Shown here: positions 54,049-63,524 of the stretch, in pieces
How the letters are laid out: every line of letters starts with the position of its first letter
How positions within the stretch are numbered: the first letter of the stretch is position 1
Assembly: GCA_037044905.1 (NCBI GenBank)
Contig: JBAOKB010000120.1
Location: forward strand, 1 to 64,000
DNA: 64,000 bases
Source of the DNA: Hortaea werneckii
Lineage: Eukaryota; Ascomycota; Dothideomycetes; Mycosphaerellales; Teratosphaeriaceae
Direction: 5' to 3'
Program-made: the position numbers and the translations under genes
The notes under the pieces: generated by a model
The model's database searches: none
Told to the model about the DNA's origin: nothing
Seen by the model: only the letters and a program-made list of their open reading frames with translations

Positions 54049-54188
54049 AGCAAGGAATGCCAGGCCCGACGTACTGTTCGCTGCGCTGTATCGCACCCCC
54101 TAAGTCTAGCTTGTAACTCGACGAACTGTTCGTCATCACATTTTTCATCATCATTTGCCTCTACAGCATACAAGAGTATTCATACATC

Positions 54189-56948
54189 TCACCAACTCCC
54201 ATCTTCAGGCAGCTTCCAGACTCCATTCTTCCTCCGTTCCAACGCCCAGCGCTCGCACCAATCCTTCATCCGCCCTCTACTCTTCGCCGACCCCACATTG
54301 ACGGTCGGGATGATCTTCTCGATTCGCAAGGCACAGCAGAACATAGTCAGCTCCCTGAAACTAGAATGCTCAGAATAAGGAACCCCAAAGCAGCTCGCAC
54401 GGCTGGTAGAGCCGCGCTGCGGCACCAAGTCCTTCATGCCGTAATTGCTCCTCCAATTGTCGCCGTTTAGAACCGTCTGCACTGATGGAGATTCCAAGAA
54501 CCGGGAGGTAGGGGGCTTGTAGTTCCATCCACTCGGTCTGAAGCCAACGGCGCGTGTGAAATGAGGGAAGTAATCTTTGAGATAGTCGTCGAGCGTGTCG
54601 GCGCGGATCTCAAAAAGCGGGGTCATGTGGACCTGGGCAGCTTTGGGGTCATTCGTCATGCGTTCGTTGAGCTCGGGGTCTTCCAGCGCAGCGACAATGC
54701 GCTGCTTGGATGGCGGAGCGTATATTCTACTGTTCAAGGCCTTGGCAATGCCTATGCAGATGCGCTCCTTCCCGATACTGTACGTGCCGACTACCACCAA
54801 CAGCCTGCCACGACCGGTTTTGACATCAGGCAGACTGTTGGTGCGGATAATCTGCTGGCTTGCGTGAGGGTTCTTTTCGACCTTGATCATGTCTCCTTCC
54901 TCCTCTTCAGCTGGCTCTTCCTTCACGTCGGAATTCGAATCCTTTCGAATGAACTTTGCCATGCCCTCCCCAGCGCGGTTGCGTTTCATTCTCTCCCATC
55001 CATCGTCCTCATCGACGCTATGCTTGCTCAGACTCACACACATGTCTGCGCAGGCTCCGATGACGCTTTCCTGGCTGGGGAAAGCATATTTAGGGTTCAA
55101 ATAAGTCGTATCAAGGTAACAGACGTCAATTTTCTGCTCCTGCGACTTGCCAGTGACTTTATCACGTACGTCTGGCATCAATAGCGGATGCTCAACATGC
55201 TGTCTGCAGGCTCTGAAGTCTCCACAATGTAGTATTCGTTGCAATCTTGGCTCGCCGTTGTTCTTCTTGCCGACCACTTTTTCGAACAGATACAGAGAAC
55301 TTCCTGGGCAGTGATTCGCAGGTATCATTGTCACCTTCACACCTTTGGTGCCCGGAACCTCGACCGTCTGCTCGAATTCGAGATCCACCACATATTTTGG
55401 GTCGACTCGGAGGTGTTGTCGTACAAGGTTGCCCGTCACCTTCGAACAATAGATAGGGCCATGACTCCAGTTACTCGTAAGACCGACATAGTGATCGCTG
55501 TGAAAGTGACTAAGGAAATAGGCCTGGCAACCTTGTACAGCGCCATACCGGAAGGCATCGACGCAGATGAAGAGGCCTGGCAGAATCTTGTAGAAAGGGC
55601 AAGTGCGCTGGTAAGAAGGCTTGCCGCGAGATGCGTGCTCCGACGCAGCAGCTTCTGCCCAGGCGGCATCCTCGGCGTGACCAGACATGAGCTTGTTGAA
55701 CGCTGATCCGCTTTTCGCTGCTGGCTGCCCAAGGCTAAAGGGACTGGCCTGAGCAGGCTTGGGTGTACGCTGCGGACGTTTGAAAAGAGCGTGGGGTGGC
55801 GTATTCTCTGGCTTGACTGAGGGCGCAGGAGATTCTGTCTTCTTGGTCCGAGGGAGCGGCGTTGGGTTGCCATCTAAGCAGTTGTTTACATGCACACCCG
55901 CTTCTTGCTCATTTACTCCGACTAGGCTGGCGCCACAGATCGGACAAGACGGACCAGCATTAGCTGTCGGTTCCTCATTCTCGTCTGGCCTTGACTGATT
56001 CTCTCTTCCAGGTTGCACAGCATCGAACGCTTTTCCGTCATTTTCCAAACTCTCCAAGCGGGCCTGCTCTTCCATATATCTCCTTTCCATGAACTCATCG
56101 CCACCCTCGAATGCATCCTCGTCAAAGTCGCCTTCGATCCCTTCAAAGTCCTCAAAATCTTCAAGGTCAGCGTTATAGCTAGTTTCCTGCTTGACAAGTG
56201 CGGCTGGCGATGCTGCCTCCACAGCTACCGCTTCTGCCACAGGTTGAACCGGTTCTTCTCTGCTATGATCTTTCGTCGGATCTTGATGACTTATGACAAG
56301 CGTCTCAGGCTCTTTTGCAATCGGTATTACAGCCTCGGGCTGCTCTTCTTCCTGCTCGCTATCCGATTCCTCCATAAATGGTCCTGATCGTGGCTCGGTC
56401 ACTGTTTGGGACGACTTGACGGGAGACTCTCCAAACAAAGACGCCTCATCTTCGCCATCCTCTTCTGTGACTTCTGTCTTCCGCCTCTTGATGGAACTGC
56501 CACTCTCATTAAAACGATCGCATTCAGCTTCATCTTGCTCTTCTCCAGCCGGCGAGGTTGCCTGCCGCTCGACGGACTCTGGTGTTGCTCGATTGCGAGC
56601 CTTTCTATCTTCCACAAACAGTCCCAAATCCTCTTCTGCTGTATTGTCAGCTTTCTTGAAGAAGCTAAGGATGCTGCTGTTGCCCTTTCCTTGGGGCTTG
56701 GCCTTTGCAATTGCGCCAGTTTTTTTCGCACTTCCATTGGAACCTTGCCTCCCCATTTTTGGTAAAGATGAAGGTTTATTCGATCTCGTCCTGGTAGTCG
56801 CCATCTTTGGAGCAGGAACACTTGGGGGGATTGCTAGTGTAAAGGGTGTCTTCGCCGGGGTCCCGGGTGGCGTTGGCGGGCGGCCTACAGAAGGGGTAGC
56901 GGTGCCACTGGAAGCATCTTCTGCTGCTTGTCGAGGCTTTCGAAACAT
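54189..56948 (-). CDS. pso2: DNA cross-link repair nuclease Pso2/Snm1 (metallo-beta-lactamase/beta-CASP)
   Basis: A single exon of 919 residues from ATG 56946-56948 (MFRKPRQAAEDASSGTATPS). Residues 90-97 read NSSILSFF, near a PCNA-interacting (PIP) box. A UBZ4-type finger CPICGASLVGVNEQEAGVHVNNC lies near 335-357. The metallo-beta-lactamase core begins about 455; motif II is FLSHFHSDHYVGL (HxHxDH, about 478-490), followed by ANHCPGSSLYLFE, ILHCGDFRAC and YLDTTYLNPKY. The beta-CASP part includes GTYSIGKERICIGIAKAL, FRPSGWNY and VPYSEHSSFREL. Pso2/Snm1 is a 5' exonuclease that digests past interstrand cross-links. The 300-residue acidic segment before the finger is disordered. All metal ligands appear intact. 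Confidence 0.95.
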   Translation of the reverse strand: MFRKPRQAAEDASSGTATPSVGRPPTPPGTPAKTPFTLAIPPSVPAPKMATTRTRSNKPSSLPKMGRQGSNGSAKKTGAIAKAKPQGKGNSSILSFFKKADNTAEEDLGLFVEDRKARNRATPESVERQATSPAGEEQDEAECDRFNESGSSIKRRKTEVTEEDGEDEASLFGESPVKSSQTVTEPRSGPFMEESDSEQEEEQPEAVIPIAKEPETLVISHQDPTKDHSREEPVQPVAEAVAVEAASPAALVKQETSYNADLEDFEDFEGIEGDFDEDAFEGGDEFMERRYMEEQARLESLENDGKAFDAVQPGRENQSRPDENEEPTANAGPSCPICGASLVGVNEQEAGVHVNNCLDGNPTPLPRTKKTESPAPSVKPENTPPHALFKRPQRTPKPAQASPFSLGQPAAKSGSAFNKLMSGHAEDAAWAEAAASEHASRGKPSYQRTCPFYKILPGLFICVDAFRYGAVQGCQAYFLSHFHSDHYVGLTSNWSHGPIYCSKVTGNLVRQHLRVDPKYVVDLEFEQTVEVPGTKGVKVTMIPANHCPGSSLYLFEKVVGKKNNGEPRLQRILHCGDFRACRQHVEHPLLMPDVRDKVTGKSQEQKIDVCYLDTTYLNPKYAFPSQESVIGACADMCVSLSKHSVDEDDGWERMKRNRAGEGMAKFIRKDSNSDVKEEPAEEEEGDMIKVEKNPHASQQIIRTNSLPDVKTGRGRLLVVVGTYSIGKERICIGIAKALNSRIYAPPSKQRIVAALEDPELNERMTNDPKAAQVHMTPLFEIRADTLDDYLKDYFPHFTRAVGFRPSGWNYKPPTSRFLESPSVQTVLNGDNWRSNYGMKDLVPQRGSTSRASCFGVPYSEHSSFRELTMFCCALRIEKIIPTVNVGSAKSRGRMKDWCERWALERRKNGVWKLPEDGSW

Positions 56949-57877
56949 ATCAAGCCTAAGACTTTCACCATCTTCCGCCCAACAAAAGCCTCGTAGCGGA
57001 CAAGATTGGTTAGTAAGGAGTAGTCAGAAAGTGCTGATGAAGACGCGTGACTTTCGCGATTCGATGACGGAATGTCAAGGCGAAGCGCGACCCCGCGTCA
57101 ATCTCACCTGCAGTTTCCATTCATCACTCGCGCGCAGTGATAGGGGATCCTCTCACTGATAAGCGTTGTCATGGCTCAAGTACATAGAGATCAGAGTCAG
57201 ACTTACAAGCGGGTGTCAACCTTTTGCAGTCAACAGAGCTTCTTACAATCATGTTATGTAACTTTGCGATCCTGTCGTCTCATCTCCTCAACAGTCATTC
57301 TACGCACCTTCTTTGCACGTATGGAATTTCGAAGCAAAAACATCGTACAACGTAGAAGCTCTCGGATCAATTTACAAAGGCAGCTCTGCCACACGATTGT
57401 GGAATATGAAGGTGACCGATTGACAGAGAGCTATAAAATTCTAGCCTAGCGTATCATCTCTCATTCAAGACTTTTGCGTGTCGGTCTATGCCGCTTGCTT
57501 ATTATCGTGTCAAATGTCCATGTTAACAGCAAGCCCAGTGAGCCTGAATGATTGTCTTGTATAGCTCCCTGTTCCCTGGCAAAGTACATGTTAAGCGTAT
57601 CTCTTCCGCGAGAATGATTAAGCCAACACTGTCGGCCAGTCTCATATCGCTATCCTGTTCAAAGACCTCCTCAATCCATCTTATCCTTATTCTTCGAAGC
57701 CGCTGGAGACCTACATATGTCAGCCAGCCGCCATTTCAAAATCGAATCGTTAGAAGGAGAAGCCAATGCATCCACCGTTGCCCAAGACAAATTATTAGCA
57801 GCCATCCCTGCCATTGCTGCTGGATACTGACTCTTCCGAAAGTGTGATTACCTTTGCTATCATCTTCGTACTCGTCC
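56949..57877. other. intergenic between two minus-strand genes
   Basis: 930 bp holding the pso2 promoter and the F-box gene 3' region. Nothing protein-like on either strand. Confidence 0.5.
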
Positions 57878-58954
57878 CTACGGCTTGTTGTTGCCATCAC
57901 GTCGTGCCATGTCTGTTTGGCCTGCCTCAAACTCCGCCCAAGTTGGGATTTTCTCTTTCATCACAGAGGCTGGAGAAAATGCGTTAGCTGAAATGAAGCA
58001 CCGGTCGTAAGATATCAAGCAGGACCTACCATATTGCTTTGCGTGGCAATACTCCTCCATCTTGCGCGTTTTGTTACGGGCCTTATGCTCCCGATCTCGC
58101 AAACGAAGTGCCAGTGGATCATCGCGATCCATGTAGAGGTCACCCACGGCTGTGTATTCCAGGATTACGTTGCCGTATCGGTCATGATATTGCGGTTGTG
58201 CGTGAGGGCAAGTCTTATGCCCTTCGGCAACTTGCTTGAATGCTTCCAAAAGGCGTCCCAGTGTAATACCATCCGTCTCGTCGATGATAACGTCGGGTGT
58301 TCTGTCGAGTAGGACATTGAAAGGGAGTGCAAAGCGTACGCACGAGCACCAGCATTTGACTGAAATCCGTCGGATTGGCGGGTCCGTCAACTGCATCTGC
58401 AGAAAGCCTCTGCGATAACGTAGTCCAATCGATCGAGCAAAGAGTTGCATTGTGGCCTTGTAGCCTTGCGATGCTGGCAAATATTGCGACTTCAAGTCAA
58501 GCAGGATCGGAGTCAAGAGGGAGTCCTTTACAGGTGAGCGATAATCCTCCTTTAACGGGAAAATTGGAAGGACTCGACGATGTGTACTTCCACTTGGAAT
58601 GAGGAACATCCGCTGCTGCACTTTCTTCGATGTTTTGACGGCATCACGCACCTGCCGGCCAACTTGCTGAAGCCTGAGCAGATCGACCACGTTGAAGTTG
58701 AGCAAGATGAGCTCGAGGAGCTCGGGCACGTCGAACACCTTCTGCGCTGCGCAGCCGACTGAGTGTGGTCGATCGGTTCCACAGTGAGTGCGATTGGAAG
58801 CCTGTTTTAGATACTTTGCAGTGGCGTTCAGAGTGTCCTGCAGGCCATGAAGGAGCAATGTCAGTTTCTCACGGTCAATCTCATCAGCTTCCAGCAACGC
58901 AAGAGCCTGAGAAACTCCGTCGGCGGCAACTTCGTGTGGTGCTTTTGGATTCAT
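57878..58954 (-). CDS. F-box domain protein
   Basis: Exons 58954-58030 and 57969-57878 give 338 residues; the 60-nt intron (gtaggt, CTAAC branch, ccag) joins CHAKQY-ASVMKEKIPTW and is stop-free. An F-box-like segment at about 72-118 reads AQKVFDVPELLELILLNFNVVDLLRLQQVGRQVRDAVKTS, the usual start of a family very common in Dothideomycetes. F-box proteins bring substrates to SCF ubiquitin ligases by binding Skp1. Downstream the chain has no WD40 or leucine-rich repeats; it contains CWCSCVRFALPFNVLLDRTPDVIIDE and a charged helix DRDDPLALRLRDREHKARNKTRKMEEYC. Substrate unknown. Confidence 0.8.
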   Translation of the reverse strand: MNPKAPHEVAADGVSQALALLEADEIDREKLTLLLHGLQDTLNATAKYLKQASNRTHCGTDRPHSVGCAAQKVFDVPELLELILLNFNVVDLLRLQQVGRQVRDAVKTSKKVQQRMFLIPSGSTHRRVLPIFPLKEDYRSPVKDSLLTPILLDLKSQYLPASQGYKATMQLFARSIGLRYRRGFLQMQLTDPPIRRISVKCWCSCVRFALPFNVLLDRTPDVIIDETDGITLGRLLEAFKQVAEGHKTCPHAQPQYHDRYGNVILEYTAVGDLYMDRDDPLALRLRDREHKARNKTRKMEEYCHAKQYGRSCLISYDRCFISANAFSPASVMKEKIPTWAEFEAGQTDMARRDGNNKP

Positions 58955-59521
58955 CGCTCAGTTGCCGAAGTGATCTGACAACTGCAGGCCGAGCAGGCAA
59001 GCGCTGTGAAATGTCTTGTGGGGCGGGATGGCCGCCTCGAGTCGTTGAAGATAGCCTGCGGATATGATGGTAACGGCTTTCCCGGAGAAAACGGCAAGCT
59101 TTTAGTACTGTACGAGGAGCGAGCAAACGATGCAGCAAGTCGGAAAGTATCGAATTGCAGAGCGAAGCACGCTCAGAACTTTGGTTTCGGGTCAACAGCG
59201 CGGCTATCCTCAGGCTCAGACCACGTGCAGGTCTCGAGGCCGGACGCAGTGCGAATACCAAACCAAAGACTCGGTTCGGGTCAACACCGCGGCTGTCCTC
59301 GGGCTCAAAGGATCATGTGCACTGTTTCGAAGCCCACCACACCGTGATTACCAACCCGATGCACGTGCTCTTGGAGGGAAAAATTGGAAGTAGATAGCAA
59401 AAGCTTCGAGGTGAGTAAATTCCACGCAATGATCTCATCGTCAAAACATCTAAAGCAAGAGACCAAGAAAAGCTCGGCTTGGTACAGGTATCATACAGCG
59501 CAAATAAAGCTGCCCATTCAT
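58955..59521. other. intergenic with an imperfect duplicated segment
   Basis: 567 bp between the F-box start and the complex I gene stop. It holds two related segments of about 45 bp (59186-59229 and 59275-59321) listed separately. Overlapping short frames in all three plus-strand phases result from this duplication and are not genes. Confidence 0.5.
59186..59321. repeat. imperfect direct repeat, two ~45-bp copies
   Basis: Copy 1 (59186-59229) and copy 2 (59275-59321) both begin TTCGGGTCAACA and end GTGCA, with a few substitutions and a short indel. The copies start 89 bp apart. Confidence 0.75.
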
Positions 59522-59951
59522 CTATTTCTCGGCGACGTAGTTCTGCTGCTCAAACAGGTAACCCTTAATCTTCGAGTGCTTGAGCTGCTGGAGGTATCGC
59601 TCTGTTAGGATATGAGTTAGCACATGTTCTGGCCACAGATCCGACGAATGCCGCCATGAACATGAGCGCGGCCGTTCTTCCGTCCTTTTTGCACACTCTC
59701 CACAGGTTCATCATCTATGACATACCTCTCAAATGGCCACACTTCTCCAAGTGGTTCACGCCCTCCTTGTAATAGCACTTGCCCATCTCCTCCCTTATTA
59801 ACCGCGCCATCATGCTCTGGACCCACTGCTCGCGGATAATCGAATCTTGTGCGGCCTTCAGCTGCTTGTTGTCATCGTAGTCCACACCGTCAAAGGTGGG
59901 CGGAACGGTGGGTTTGGCGGCCTTGAAGGACTCGGACTCCGGGATCGGCAT
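59522..59951 (-). CDS. mitochondrial complex I subunit, NDUFB10/PDSW-type (12 kDa)
   Basis: Two exons, 59951-59726 and 59601-59522, give 101 residues; the join is HLEKCGHLR-ERYLQQLKHSKIKG in phase 1. The sequence MPIPESESFKAAKPTVPPTFDGVDYDDNKQLK and REQWVQSMMARLIREEMGKCYYKEGVNHLEKC is the conserved fungal 12 kDa NADH:ubiquinone oxidoreductase subunit, counterpart of NDUFB10. It sits on the intermembrane-space side of the proximal membrane arm. Cys residues (KCYYKEGVNHLEKC) fit a disulphide-bonded helix hairpin. There is no cleavable presequence, as expected for the family. The gene is small, so a single-frame search would cut it at the intron. Confidence 0.93.
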
Positions 59952-60187
59952 TGTTGCGGTGGCTAGGCGGCTGAGGTGGTATAGTCGGTATCGCCGGGAC
60001 TCTTAGCGACTCGGTATATGGCCACACGGTAGCGAAGAGTCGTCTGGTATGGATTGGGAATGAAGAGGCGCCCACCAAGCAATGGTTGCGCTGTAGTGAA
60101 GTCTGAAGCTTACCACATTCGTTGCGATCGGGCTCGGCCCCGAGCGCGCCAATCCAGTGCCGGGTCTTGGATGCCTCAGGCATGAAT

Positions 60188-60688
60188 TCAGCTATCCACG
60201 GCGTCTCCAGCTGGAGCAGCAGGCACGCGCTTCAACTTGGTGCTCTTCCTCTTCCAGCTGAACCTCTTCAGACTCTTCTTCCGCCCAAGGTGCTCTTGAG
60301 ACTTCTTCTGCTCTTCTTCGGCGAGCTTCTCCATCTTGGTCGTCCAGTAGTCTTTTCCGTGCGAAGGCAAAGCATAGCTGACCTTCCACTTCCATTCATC
60401 GAACTCCACTTTTGTTGTTCGCTCAATTCGCGATAGCATTGAGTCTCTGCGTTTCTGGCAGGGCGGGCACAGCTGTTCGATTCTCCATGACTGATACGGA
60501 TGCGCAATGAGCTCACAACGAGTAGAATGCGAGCCGTCCGGAGGAATGGAAGCATGGCGACAAAGAATCAGAGGCTCAGGAGAAAAAGTGCTGTGTCCAC
60601 AGGTACCGTAGATGAATAGGCGATGGCAGCACATCGTCGGTAATTTCCAATGCTCTCTGCTCATGGGGATGAAGGCGTTCAAGTACAT
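60188..60688 (-). CDS. small Cys-rich orphan protein, up to 166 residues
   Basis: A single exon; ATGs at 60686-60688 (MYLNAFIPMSREHW), 60664 or 60634 (MCCHRLFIYGTCGHS) are all possible starts. Residues 19-82 carry spaced cysteines and histidines: CCHRLFIYGTCGHS, LCRHAS, RCELIAHPYQSWRIEQLCPPC. This arrangement occurs in many small Dothideomycete proteins of unknown function, as far as I recall, and looks metal-binding. The C-terminal half is basic and helical (KKSLKRFSWKRKSTKLKRV). No signal peptide. Function unknown. Confidence 0.6.
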   Translation of the reverse strand: MYLNAFIPMSREHWKLPTMCCHRLFIYGTCGHSTFSPEPLILCRHASIPPDGSHSTRCELIAHPYQSWRIEQLCPPCQKRRDSMLSRIERTTKVEFDEWKWKVSYALPSHGKDYWTTKMEKLAEEEQKKSQEHLGRKKSLKRFSWKRKSTKLKRVPAAPAGDAVDS

Positions 60689-61268
60689 TCTTCCAGACCT
60701 GGATCTCCGCTTCGGGTATCCTTTGTCAAAAACTACAATATAGCTTTGAAGCGCTAGTCTTTACTGTATGGGTCTTTGTGATTAATTTCCAAGGACAAAG
60801 TGCGAAGAAAGCTGACAGCGTACGGTGAAATCTAAATATTTGGGAGAGAGGGGAAAATGAAAATACCAGTGCTAGGAAATGCACATTGTGTAGCTTAGGC
60901 GCTTGAGCTATCTCGCCGTCTAGACGAAAACATCATTCTTCTATATCCCAAGTATACGCTGCTTGCTGGAGCTTGCTGAAGACAAAGAAAGGGATGTCAT
61001 AAAGACCCTGCCTATCAATCTCTTTACGGACCTCGAATTAATAAGTGCGACCGAAAACACCCGACTGGCAAGTGATGCCCTTCGAGGCGTATGGTTGATA
61101 CTGTTGGCTGCTCAACAGAGTGAGACTACTCAGACCTAAGACGCTTCCATATTCTATATTCAGCGACAAAATAACCTCAAGTAGGAGCCAAGCTTTCTCA
61201 AAATGCACACACATGCTTCTCCTCGATATTATTTCTTTGCCATATGCCCCTGGTTACTTGCAGCCAGC
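60689..61268. other. intergenic between two minus-strand genes
   Basis: 580 bp; promoter of the Cys-rich orphan and 3' region of the secreted-protein gene. AT-richer than neighbours; no gene seen. Confidence 0.45.
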
Positions 61269-61806
61269 TCAGCAGAGGCTCATGATGAGCTGTGCCTGAT
61301 TGTACGTATTCGCGCACACATTCACCCGGTCATTGTATCCCGTCTGCGACGCGACATCGCAGCCCAACCCGTTCGTAACAACCCCAATAGCCTGTTTGCC
61401 TCCCGCAGAATTGTACATGGGGTCGCCAGTGAAGTTGTTGAGGTTCCAGTATAGCTGGTTGTCGCCACCAACGCTGGTCGCGAGCGTCGCTTTGGGCGTA
61501 GCGCTCCAGATATCCACCGTCTCGTTCAGGACCACATGAAAGGCGTTGCCTTGCCCAACGATGTTACGGATGATCTGGACGCCAGAGGTGATATTGTAGG
61601 GTCCGAACGTGCCTGTAGAGTTTGCCAAGAAATACCTATGCAGCTGTTAGTTGTGAAACTTGGACTTCACATGTGGCTTGTTCTGAAGCCCTTTTGCCGT
61701 ACCATTTCGTCTCGAGGCAATGATTATTTACGACGTATGTGGGAACGGCCGTAGCAGAGGCGACGAGTGCCAGAAGCGTTGCCGCAGTAGAGGTGAAACC
61801 CCGCAT
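61269..61806 (-). CDS. small secreted protein, possibly Bys1-like (thaumatin-like)
   Basis: Two exons, 61806-61703 and 61635-61269, give 156 residues; the 67-nt intron joins NNHCLETKW-YFLANSTGTFG. The signal peptide MRGFTSTAATLLALVASATA is cut before VPTYVV. The mature protein of about 136 residues has four cysteines (NHC, GLGC, NVC, SLC at the very end) and three NxT/S sites. The order of short beta segments (VVNNHC; GTFGPYNITSGVQIIRNIV; GNAFHVVLN; QLYWNLNNFTGDPMY) recalls the Bys1 family of yeast-phase antigens, but the match is by impression only. It would act outside the cell; an effector role is conceivable. Confidence 0.75.
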
Positions 61807-62678
61807 GATGCCTGGTTCTCGAATGCTTAGCTGACTGGTTGAGGTATCGAGCGATGAAGGAATAGTAAGAGGGGCACCAGAGCATTTATGAGTCTGCAGA
61901 CGGCCTAAATTGTGGTCACATCACTCGCATGTGCCAAGGTCCGAATTCGCGCAAGGTAGTCGTACAAGTCGCACGAGGACAGTCAAGCGAAACATTGTAC
62001 CAGTATCACGATGCCATCCCACTGGATTAGTCTCCAAGGAGTCAGGCTAAGAAATAGGCACTGGGAATGACAAGCAGAAGTGCATCGTTGCGGTCAACGA
62101 CCGTAGAGCGGCACGGCGCATGGTTGAGGCGGTGCCTTGCAGATGACAGATCCACCTTGCACAGAGATGTGGAATTTGATTGGAGGCAAATTGTGTGGTC
62201 GTCCATACGTGTCATTGTGTGACTGCGGCGCCCTACGCTTGGATGTAGGTCTTTGAATGAATGACGAAAGAGTCGTCCGTCAATTTCGTAGAAGTAAACC
62301 AGTCCACTGCAAGACCGTATAATTCCTGTGTCCGACCTAGAGAGTCTTCAAGCCAGCCGTTGTGCTCGACATATACCAGGTACTGGAGCACCAGAAGATG
62401 TTCAAAGCCATCTCAAAGCCATCTCTATACGGCGGTCTTTGGGCGCCACTTACGCTCCTACAAGGCCGCGTCCGGAATTCAACAGCAGATAGGCGCTTTC
62501 AACGAGCCAGACCGCATGGCACGCCCATGTATTCATAGCATTGTGGGCGTTTGCGAGGTCGTGAGGTGGACATTGACACTTGGGTCTGTCACGGACCGCC
62601 GAACGAACTTCTCATTTCTAGCCCTGCTTGGCCTTTGCTGCTACTTGTTGTGCCTCTGTGTCAACCATTAACAAGTTT
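61807..62678. other. intergenic, promoter of the secreted-protein gene
   Basis: 870 bp. A 136-codon plus-strand frame (62261-62671) ends in a hydrophobic stretch but lacks other protein character; not called. Includes the lsm2 3' region. Confidence 0.45.
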
Positions 62679-63145
62679 CTAAGCGCACAGATTCAATAGC
62701 TCTGCCATACCTCTCCGTGTAGCATCCTCGAGCAGTGGTGTGTCTACCGCGGCGGCGGGGAGGTGGACGTATCTTACGACACTGCCACGAATGAAAACAT
62801 TCTTGACGGAGCTCTGCCAAAGACATATCAGCACGCGCTCGAAAACTTGTGCATTACGCTCCACGCCCTCTAGGCTGCGAGAGACTGGCCCCGCTCCAAA
62901 CTTCACGCTTTTAAAGGTCCACGTGCAATCTCCTCTGCCATGTTTGCGCCAGCGTTGCAAGCGATGTTCTTGCTTGAACGTACCAAATGTGGGTATTTCA
63001 TCTCTTCAACCACAGTAATATCATCGAGCTTGATGTTCAAGTACTGGTCCACGCTCTTCAATGTTCCCCGGATCGAGATATCGTTCTTTAGTTCGATGGT
63101 GACCTCATGGTTGACCAGCGTCTTGAAGAAGCTGAAGAAGAGCAT
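62679..63145 (-). CDS. lsm2: U6 snRNA-associated Sm-like protein Lsm2
   Basis: Two exons, 63145-62984 and 62813-62679, give 98 residues; the 170-nt intron (gtacgt to ggcag) joins KYPHL-SSVKNVFIRGSVVRYVHLP in phase 0. The Sm1 motif is VTIELKNDISIRGTLKSVDQYLNIKLDDI and the Sm2 motif is NVFIRGSVVRYV, so the whole Sm fold is present and length is normal. Lsm2 is part of the Lsm2-8 ring on the U6 3' end in the nucleus and of the Lsm1-7 ring that promotes mRNA decapping in the cytoplasm. The intron splits the two Sm motifs, so unspliced reading gives a truncated protein. Confidence 0.95.
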
Positions 63146-63524
63146 CGTGAGGGGGTGAGGAAAGGTAAAATGGGAAATGCTATCGAGTGCTCATGTCTTC
63201 TACATGGATCCGCGAGCGGCAAGCGAAGTTGGTGTTGACTTCCAGGCGGGCTTGCTGGATGCCCTGGCTCGAATGGATGCCTCAGGTGTCAGTTTCAGGG
63301 CCACGACCCAACCTTGGACACGAGATACCAACCTGGAATCACCTACACATTGCCTTACCGCAAGCATCCTCAAAGTGAAAAGGACCGTGAACAGGTGAGA
63401 TGATCGACTTTCGGTTTCGCACTACTGTATATCGACAGGCAAGTATTTGAGATGCTGAAGAAGCCGAATCCATTATTATATAGCTGATCGCAAACAACCA
63501 CAACAACGACATTTAATCGCACCT
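63146..63524. other. intergenic, lsm2 promoter and methyltransferase 3' region
   Basis: 379 bp with no supported gene. Confidence 0.45.

Noticed and set aside
59006..59397. Three overlapping 80-113 codon plus-strand frames
   Set aside because: They mutually overlap in all phases across a duplicated segment and show no protein character.
62261..62671. 136-codon plus-strand frame with a hydrophobic C-terminus
   Set aside because: No conserved sequence, poor composition, lies in the promoter of a secreted-protein gene; the hydrophobic end alone is not enough.
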